Assembly: GCA_026692885.1 (NCBI GenBank)
Contig: JAPLNJ010000357.1
Location: forward strand, 1-11,536
Length of the DNA: 11,536 nt
From: Planctomycetota bacterium
GTDB taxonomy: Bacteria > Planctomycetota > Planctomycetia > Pirellulales > Pirellulaceae
Direction of reading: 5' to 3'
The notes beneath the pieces were generated by a model. The model made no database searches and was not told where the DNA came from. It saw only the letters and a list, made by a program, of their open reading frames with translations. Position 1 is the stretch's first letter. Each line of letters starts with the position of its first letter. The translations under genes and the position numbers were made by a program. Positions 7,089 through 11,536 of the stretch are shown here, in pieces.

Positions 7089-10000
7089 CTATTCGACGCT
7101 GACACGGAACCCGACATCGTAAACCTTTTGCCACGGCTGGTAAGCCACGGTCGCACCCGGCGTGGCACGCTGCGGGCGGACGTACCACGAGCCGCCGCGC
7201 GCGAGCCGCCGCACGCCGTCGGGAGCCAGGTCCGCAGTCCACTCCCACACGTTTCCGACCGTGTCGTGCAGGCCCCAGGCGTTGGGTGGATAGCTGCCCA
7301 CCGGTGCGGAAACCCAGTAGCCGTCGTTCACGTCGGTCACCGCAGGCCGCCATTCCGGCACGGAGCCAGAGCGGTAGCCCTGCGGGCGGCGCAGATTCAC
7401 ATCGGCGAGATTCGCGAGGCGCGAAAAGTCGGTCGTCACGTCACCGTAGGCCATCGGCGTGGCCGCGCCGGCGCGGCAGGCGTATTCCCAAGCGTCACCG
7501 CTGAGCAGTCTGACGGTCCGGCCCGACCGCTTTGACAGCCATTGGCAGAACGCTTGTGCCTCGTTCCACGAAACGTGGCAGACCGGCTGTTTCGATCCGC
7601 TCAACGGAAGACCACGTTGCACCGCGCTGAAGTGGAGAAAATCGCCGTGCTCGAGGCGGCTGTCGTGACGCGGATTGAAGCGGGCGAATTGCTCGTTGCT
7701 GGTTTCGCAGGTGCTCACCCAGAAGGCCTGCGGAAGCGGGACCACGCGCGCGGACGCCGTTCCGCAGCCGGCTACAAATCTTCCCGCCGGAATGCGCACG
7801 AGCGTCATTTTCACACCGTCACCCAAGTCAAGTTCCAAGCTGGCGGGACTGCCGTTCTGCTGGCGGCGCTGAGCTTCGGCGGCATCGAAGGGCCAGCCTT
7901 CGCACTGTAGCGGCGCAGCGACTGCTGGCTTCGGCTCAACGGGCAGCGGCTGCGGTGTCCATTGGGGGGCGGGATAGATCATATCCGTGTCGTCGTCGAT
8001 GCCGGCATAGCGCCGCGTCAGTTCCTGCCGCCGCGCGCGCTGTTTGCCCATTCGATGCGCACCGGTCCCGCCTTCCTTGCTCTGCGTCACCATTTCTTCC
8101 CAGGTGCCCCACGCAGGCGTGTTCAGGTCGATCCAGGTATTCAAGCGGTCCCACGATTCTGCATCGAGCTGCACGCCGTGATGCCCCGCGTCCAGCACTT
8201 GCACCAACTCGGTCGTCGAAGCGTGGAACGCATAGGGCAGCAGCAAGTGCATGTCGTTTTCCGCGGTCGGATTACGTACGTAGGACTTCAGCGCGACGTA
8301 CGCCGGCGGAAACTTGACCTCTCGCTCGCCTGCAAACACGAGCGGCCCGCGCCTGAAATCGGGAATACTCTTCCCGTCTTCGCGTGTCTCACCAGCGTGA
8401 CAGTTAATGCAATGGCGATCCAGCACCGGCTGCACCTCGCGATCGAAATGAAACCCGCGCAGCGGCCCGTAGAACGGCGTGATCTTCGCCGGAGGCTTGC
8501 GCATGGCCAAGCCGGTGGCTTGGAGGGTGGAGGTGCTATTCTGTTTCTCATGACAACCGCTGCAGGATTGGACTTCTCCCGGCATGGCGGTCGTCCAACT
8601 GCGCATCAGCGCCACCGCCCGCCCCCGTTCGTCGAGTGGCTGAAGCGAGATGGGCTGATTCGCCGGGACCTCGAAGTTGGCTGAGCCATCCGCTTCCACC
8701 GGCACCGTGCCGATGATCCGTTTGATGTCCCACGGCCCGTCGAGTCCCACCCGGTCGACCTGCCCGCCGATGCCCTGGTAGGAAAAATTGTAGGTGAACA
8801 GGCGGAGCTTCTTGATCGTGCCGCGCGGCACGCCAGCCAGCCCCGGCCCCTGGTAAATATCCACGATCTGCAGCCGCGCGGTTGTTTCACCTTCCTTGAT
8901 CGCATCCGGAATCACCGGCGGACGCACCACCGACTGCAACGGCACCGGCTCGATCAGCGCGAAGCCCGATTCCTCCTTGATCAGCGTGATGTTATCGAAC
9001 ACATCGACCAGGTAGATTCCCCACAGCGAAGCCGCCGTCGGTTTGCACGCGGCAATGACATACTTGTCGCTCAGCGGTACCGGGTGTAGGAACTTGGGCC
9101 ATGAGTTGTCCACTAAATTATCCAGAATGATGGGTGCTACTTTCTGGCCGTAGCCGGGAATCCGCTGCACCACGCCGTCGGCCTCGAAACGCCCCTGCGA
9201 CGGATCGATGATCACCAGCTCCCCCATGCGCGGCACACCGTGATGGCCGCCGACGACGCCGACGACTTTGTTCAGTGAATCCGGCATGGGTTTCGCATAG
9301 AAGAAAGCGTTCGGCCAGTACGAACCGCTGCCGTAGAACTCGCGCTGGTTGGTTCCGTCCGGGTTCATCGTGAAGAGAATCCTCGCCACGAAATGTGGCA
9401 GATCGGAGTATTCCCAGCGCAAGAAGAGCACGCGTCCATCCGGCATGACTGTCGGGCACCAGTTGTGCTCCTGGTCGAACGTCAGGCGGCGAATCTTGCC
9501 CGTGTCCGGCCAGTAACGGTAGAGGTGTGCGACGTGTGATCCCCCGCGCACGCACGGCACGCCGATGAAGGGTGCGGTAGACGTAAAGAGGATGCTGTCA
9601 TCGGGCAGGTAGCAGGACGTGTAGTTGTCCACGTCCGCGTCGGGGATGAGCGACAATTGGCGCAGACTGCCGCCGCTGGTGCTCATCTCGAACACGCCCC
9701 AGCGATCATTCGCGCCGAGCGAAGAAAACATAAACCGCGTGGCGTCGAAATGCAGAGCCAGATCGCCGACGAAGCGTTTTCCTGCGGGCTGATAGAGCGT
9801 CTCCAGCACCGGACTCCCGCGTAACCCGTGCAGGACCACGATCTCGTTCTCAATGCCCCGGCGCGGGATGGAGCTATTGCTCTCCCAATTCTGCGGCAGA
9901 GCCAAGTGCGCCGCGTTACGCTTGACCAACAGCAAGCGGTCGAAGTCGAGCAGCGGGTTCGCCAGCAACGCCTCGCGACGTAGCCGAGCCAATTCCATAC

Positions 10001-10277
10001 CCAGGGACACGACGGTTGTGGGGTCCGCATTCCTGGCCCGTGCTTCCAGAACGTCCACCTGCTTGAGCCACTCCGCTCCGCGCGGATAGCGGCCTGGAAA
10101 ACTCACGGTGAGATCCTGGATCGCGAGCTTCAGTGGCCGCACCCCAGCCAGAGATTCACCAGCCTCCGGGGCAGCCGCCTGCGCGAGCATTGCCCCAAGC
10201 AACGCGACACCGGCCGCGATCACCCACGCCCGCAGGAGCGACCATGGTTGGCTCATTGATCTGTGCGTCGTGCTCAT
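7089..10277 (-). CDS. HZS-alpha-like dihaem protein with C-terminal SUMF1/FGE-like domain
   Basis: The product is 1062 aa. It has a signal peptide of about 35 residues (ends MLAQAAAPEA), a helical segment with NPLLDFDRLLLVKR, then a PD40/TolB-like propeller (about 130-470, with MPDGRVLFLRWEY at 278-290). The HZS-alpha-like middle domain follows (GTVPVE at 523), with haem motifs CSGCH (572-576) and CINCH (623-627). After a Pro-rich linker (about 770-810), residues about 815-1060 match the SUMF1/formylglycine-generating-enzyme fold: VRIPAGRF (827), CHVSWNEAQAFCQWLSKRSG, VRLLSGDAWEYACRAG, GNVWEWT and RLARGGSW...VGFRVS. The cysteine pair used by true FGE near the RGGSW segment is absent, so sulfatase activation is unlikely and a structural or binding role is more probable. 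ATG 10277 is preceded by AAGGAG seven bases upstream. It is probably the first gene of the minus-strand block. The reaction is unknown. Confidence 0.85.
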   Translation of the reverse strand: MSTTHRSMSQPWSLLRAWVIAAGVALLGAMLAQAAAPEAGESLAGVRPLKLAIQDLTVSFPGRYPRGAEWLKQVDVLEARARNADPTTVVSLGMELARLRREALLANPLLDFDRLLLVKRNAAHLALPQNWESNSSIPRRGIENEIVVLHGLRGSPVLETLYQPAGKRFVGDLALHFDATRFMFSSLGANDRWGVFEMSTSGGSLRQLSLIPDADVDNYTSCYLPDDSILFTSTAPFIGVPCVRGGSHVAHLYRYWPDTGKIRRLTFDQEHNWCPTVMPDGRVLFLRWEYSDLPHFVARILFTMNPDGTNQREFYGSGSYWPNAFFYAKPMPDSLNKVVGVVGGHHGVPRMGELVIIDPSQGRFEADGVVQRIPGYGQKVAPIILDNLVDNSWPKFLHPVPLSDKYVIAACKPTAASLWGIYLVDVFDNITLIKEESGFALIEPVPLQSVVRPPVIPDAIKEGETTARLQIVDIYQGPGLAGVPRGTIKKLRLFTYNFSYQGIGGQVDRVGLDGPWDIKRIIGTVPVEADGSANFEVPANQPISLQPLDERGRAVALMRSWTTAMPGEVQSCSGCHEKQNSTSTLQATGLAMRKPPAKITPFYGPLRGFHFDREVQPVLDRHCINCHAGETREDGKSIPDFRRGPLVFAGEREVKFPPAYVALKSYVRNPTAENDMHLLLPYAFHASTTELVQVLDAGHHGVQLDAESWDRLNTWIDLNTPAWGTWEEMVTQSKEGGTGAHRMGKQRARRQELTRRYAGIDDDTDMIYPAPQWTPQPLPVEPKPAVAAPLQCEGWPFDAAEAQRRQQNGSPASLELDLGDGVKMTLVRIPAGRFVAGCGTASARVVPLPQAFWVSTCETSNEQFARFNPRHDSRLEHGDFLHFSAVQRGLPLSGSKQPVCHVSWNEAQAFCQWLSKRSGRTVRLLSGDAWEYACRAGAATPMAYGDVTTDFSRLANLADVNLRRPQGYRSGSVPEWRPAVTDVNDGYWVSAPVGSYPPNAWGLHDTVGNVWEWTADLAPDGVRRLARGGSWYVRPQRATPGATVAYQPWQKVYDVGFRVSVE

Positions 10278-10284
10278 GCGACTG

Positions 10285-10290
10285 CTCCTT
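10285..10290 (-). promoter_or_regulatory. Strong ribosome binding site of the 1062-aa haem gene
   Basis: AAGGAG, read on the minus strand, lies seven bases before ATG 10277. This supports the first ATG over ATG 10256, seven codons later. The spacer 10291-10499 should hold the promoter of the block, but I see no convincing -35/-10 pair. Confidence 0.65.
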
Positions 10291-10499
10291 GAGTAGATCC
10301 GATTCTGTTCGGCGTGAGGGCCTCGGGATTGTCGGAAGGGCGTGGATCAGGCAGTTGGGATAGTCTTAGCACCGTTCAAGAAATGCCACTTGGACAGAGC
10401 CCCCGACAAATCGACCGTTCCCGAAATGTCACCGGCCGAGTATGTTGCGACCTCTACCAGCTCCTGCCCTCCACGAACTCCTGTCACCGATTTTCCACC

Positions 10500-10724
10500 A
10501 TGAACTTCATCCTGCAGCCGTGGCAGCTCTTCTTCCTCATCCTACCAGGCTGGGTCAACCGCCAGCAACAAGACGTCAGCGAGCGCCTTCGGGCTAAGAA
10601 CCAAGTGCTCAGGGAGAAGCTGGGAAAGAAACGCCTCTTGCTCAACGATGAGCAGCGCCGGCGACTGGCAGTGAAGGCGAAGGTTCTGGGCCGCAATCTG
10701 TTGGAGGACGTCGGGACACTGTGC
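10500..10724 (+). pseudogene. 5' stub of an integrase-type (rve) transposase
   Basis: ATG 10500 opens about 75 codons beginning MNFILQPWQLFFLILPGWVN, then RQQQDVSERLRAKNQVLREKLGKK and LLNDEQRRRLAVKAKVLGRN, ending LLEDVGTL. This is the N-terminal helical and helix-turn-helix part of a family of integrase-core (IS3/IS481-like) transposases frequent in planctomycetes, which normally continues VGT...PDTILRWHR into the DDE catalytic domain. After about 10724 the similarity stops. The frame stays open to 11279 only because it runs antisense through another transposase fragment. The catalytic domain is lost, so the copy is dead. The start agrees with intact relatives as I know them; the left end of the element is not identifiable. 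Confidence 0.75.
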
Positions 10725-10733
10725 GGCGCCAGA

Positions 10734-11309
10734 TCAGGCCGGCCCGACCTTCTCCGTCACGTCCCGTTCCAGCCGCTCAGCGTGCTTTCGCAGTTCCTCG
10801 ACGCTCCGCCCCAGCAGCTCATCGACCTGGAGAGTCGGACGCCTGAGGAGTCGCTGGCACAGGCCGATCCGTTCCGCCAACTCGCGTTTGAGTTCGCGGT
10901 TGGCCGCCTCATACCGCTGCTGAGATTCCACGGCCTGCCGCTGCCACTGGTCCCGCTGAGTTTCCAGGGTGTGCCGCATCGTTTCCAGGGTCTGCAGGTC
11001 CCGCTTGGCCTTCAGTCGGCCTTCATACAGTTCCCGCTCCACATCGATTTGAGCCAACATCTTCAGTACTCCCATCGCTTTGCGCTGCTCCGGCCGATTC
11101 ATCGCTTCCGGCAATGCATCCGCGTCCAACCCTGCTCCATTCTTGAAGAAGTACAGCCAAAAGTCCAGTGGTGTGCGGAGTTCCGCCAGCGTTCGCGTGA
11201 ACTTCGGAAGCTCGATCACATGGACCACCAGGTCGTCCGTCAGGCACAGCTGGCCCGCCGCATCCAGCAAGCGAAATAGAGTGTGGTGCTCCGGTCGATC
11301 GGCGAACAA
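10734..11309 (-). pseudogene. C-terminal part of a PD-(D/E)XK (Rpn-type) transposase
   Basis: About 191 codons read ALFADRPEHHTLFRLLD, LCLTDDLVVHVIELPKF, PLDFWLYFFKNG and a long coiled-coil tail (ERELYEGRLKAKRDLQTLETMRHTLETQ...). This order is the C-terminal half of PD-(D/E)XK nuclease family transposases (PF12784-like, recombination-promoting nuclease type). The N-terminal half, with the start, the D...ExK nuclease core and IEMQ-type motif, is missing. Upstream of about 11325 the frame loses similarity, enters a GC-rich palindrome and meets TAA near 11437. The first start-like codon (TTG 11309) has no ribosome site. The stop at 10734-10736 looks native. It is a dead fragment, facing the integrase stub and about ten bases from it. 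Confidence 0.7.
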
Positions 11310-11342
11310 CGCCCCGTCACCAGGCGGCCCAACGCGCCCCTT

Positions 11343-11372
11343 CCTCCCCCGCCTCGCCCGCGGCGGGGGAGG
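11343..11372. repeat. GC-rich palindrome at the break in the Rpn-type transposase
   Basis: CCTCCCCCGCC (11343-11353) and GGCGGGGGAGG (11362-11372) are perfect reverse complements around TCGCCCGC. It lies about 20 bases from the point where transposase similarity ends, as if an extragenic palindrome had entered or replaced the 5' part of the gene. Confidence 0.6.
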
Positions 11373-11452
11373 CGGGAGTGGGATCTGCGTGTGGGTAGCA
11401 AGAAACGGAAGTATCCCCCGGACAAGCCCTCGTCGTTATACACCACTCTTCC

Positions 11453-11524
11453 GCCCCAAAGGGGCATTAACAAATCAGCCCAGGGCAGAGCGTAGCGGCG
11501 ATAGCCGCGGAGCGCCGCCCTGGG
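11453..11524. repeat. REP-like palindromes at the window edge
   Basis: A small GCCCC-AAA-GGGGC hairpin (11453-11465) is followed by a larger structure. Outer arms CCCAGGGC (11479-11486) and GCCCTGGG (11517-11524) enclose GCGGC-GATA-GCCGC (11495-11499, 11504-11508). The CCCAGGGCAGAGCG...CGCCGCCCTGGGT layout looks like a dispersed planctomycete extragenic repeat; that resemblance is from memory. No gene is visible in 11310-11536. Confidence 0.55.
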
Positions 11525-11536
11525 TACTGGATCGAT

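Noticed and set aside
7089..7850. Sulfatase-activating formylglycine-generating enzyme
   Set aside because: The domain is fused to an exported haem protein, lacks the catalytic cysteine pair, and no sulfatase gene is nearby.
2838..10277. A genuine hydrazine synthase operon
   Set aside because: Only alpha-like proteins are present, with altered haem ligands, one with a SUMF1-like tail, and no beta or gamma subunit genes.
10314..11279. Long + strand open frame of 321 codons
   Set aside because: Only the part from 10500 to about 10724 resembles a protein; the rest is the antisense of the Rpn-type transposase fragment.

Overview
The window looks like chromosomal DNA of a planctomycete, probably a Pirellulales/Rhodopirellula-type organism. 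This is an inference from gene content: hydrazine-synthase-alpha-like (HZS-alpha-like) haem proteins with N-terminal propellers, one fused to a SUMF1-type domain; a membrane-anchored PQQ-type propeller; a secreted esterase/SMP-30 fusion; GC-rich sequence; and spacers full of palindromic repeats. No rRNA, tRNA or CRISPR is visible.

Layout. Positions 1-480 hold a broken HEPN-domain remnant (88-279) and a possible 46-residue secreted peptide (318-458). A 550-residue secreted esterase/gluconolactonase-like fusion follows on the + strand (578-2230). It converges on a minus-strand block across a 607-bp spacer (2231-2837) that holds a 147-bp nested inverted repeat and two stem-loops. The minus-strand block, read in its own direction, is: a 1062-residue HZS-alpha-like dihaem protein ending in a SUMF1-like domain (10277-7089); a 440-residue membrane-anchored PQQ-type propeller 45 bp downstream (7043-5721); a 471-bp repeat-rich spacer; and an 803-residue HZS-alpha-like protein with three CXXCH motifs (5249-2838). 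The right end (about 10300-11536) is a graveyard: the 5' stub of an integrase-type transposase (+), the 3' part of a PD-(D/E)XK (Rpn-type) transposase (-), and several palindromes running to the window edge.

How the genes may work together. The two haem proteins are distant paralogues. The spacing from a shared GTVPVE motif to haem 1, and from haem 1 to haem 2, is identical in both (49 and 51 residues). Their C-termini then differ: SUMF1-like in one, a third haem site in the other. All three minus-strand products and the + strand fusion appear exported or membrane-anchored, which suggests a cell-envelope redox or carbohydrate-handling function. Nothing in the window shows true hydrazine synthesis: no beta or gamma subunit genes are present. 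The function of the pair is unknown.
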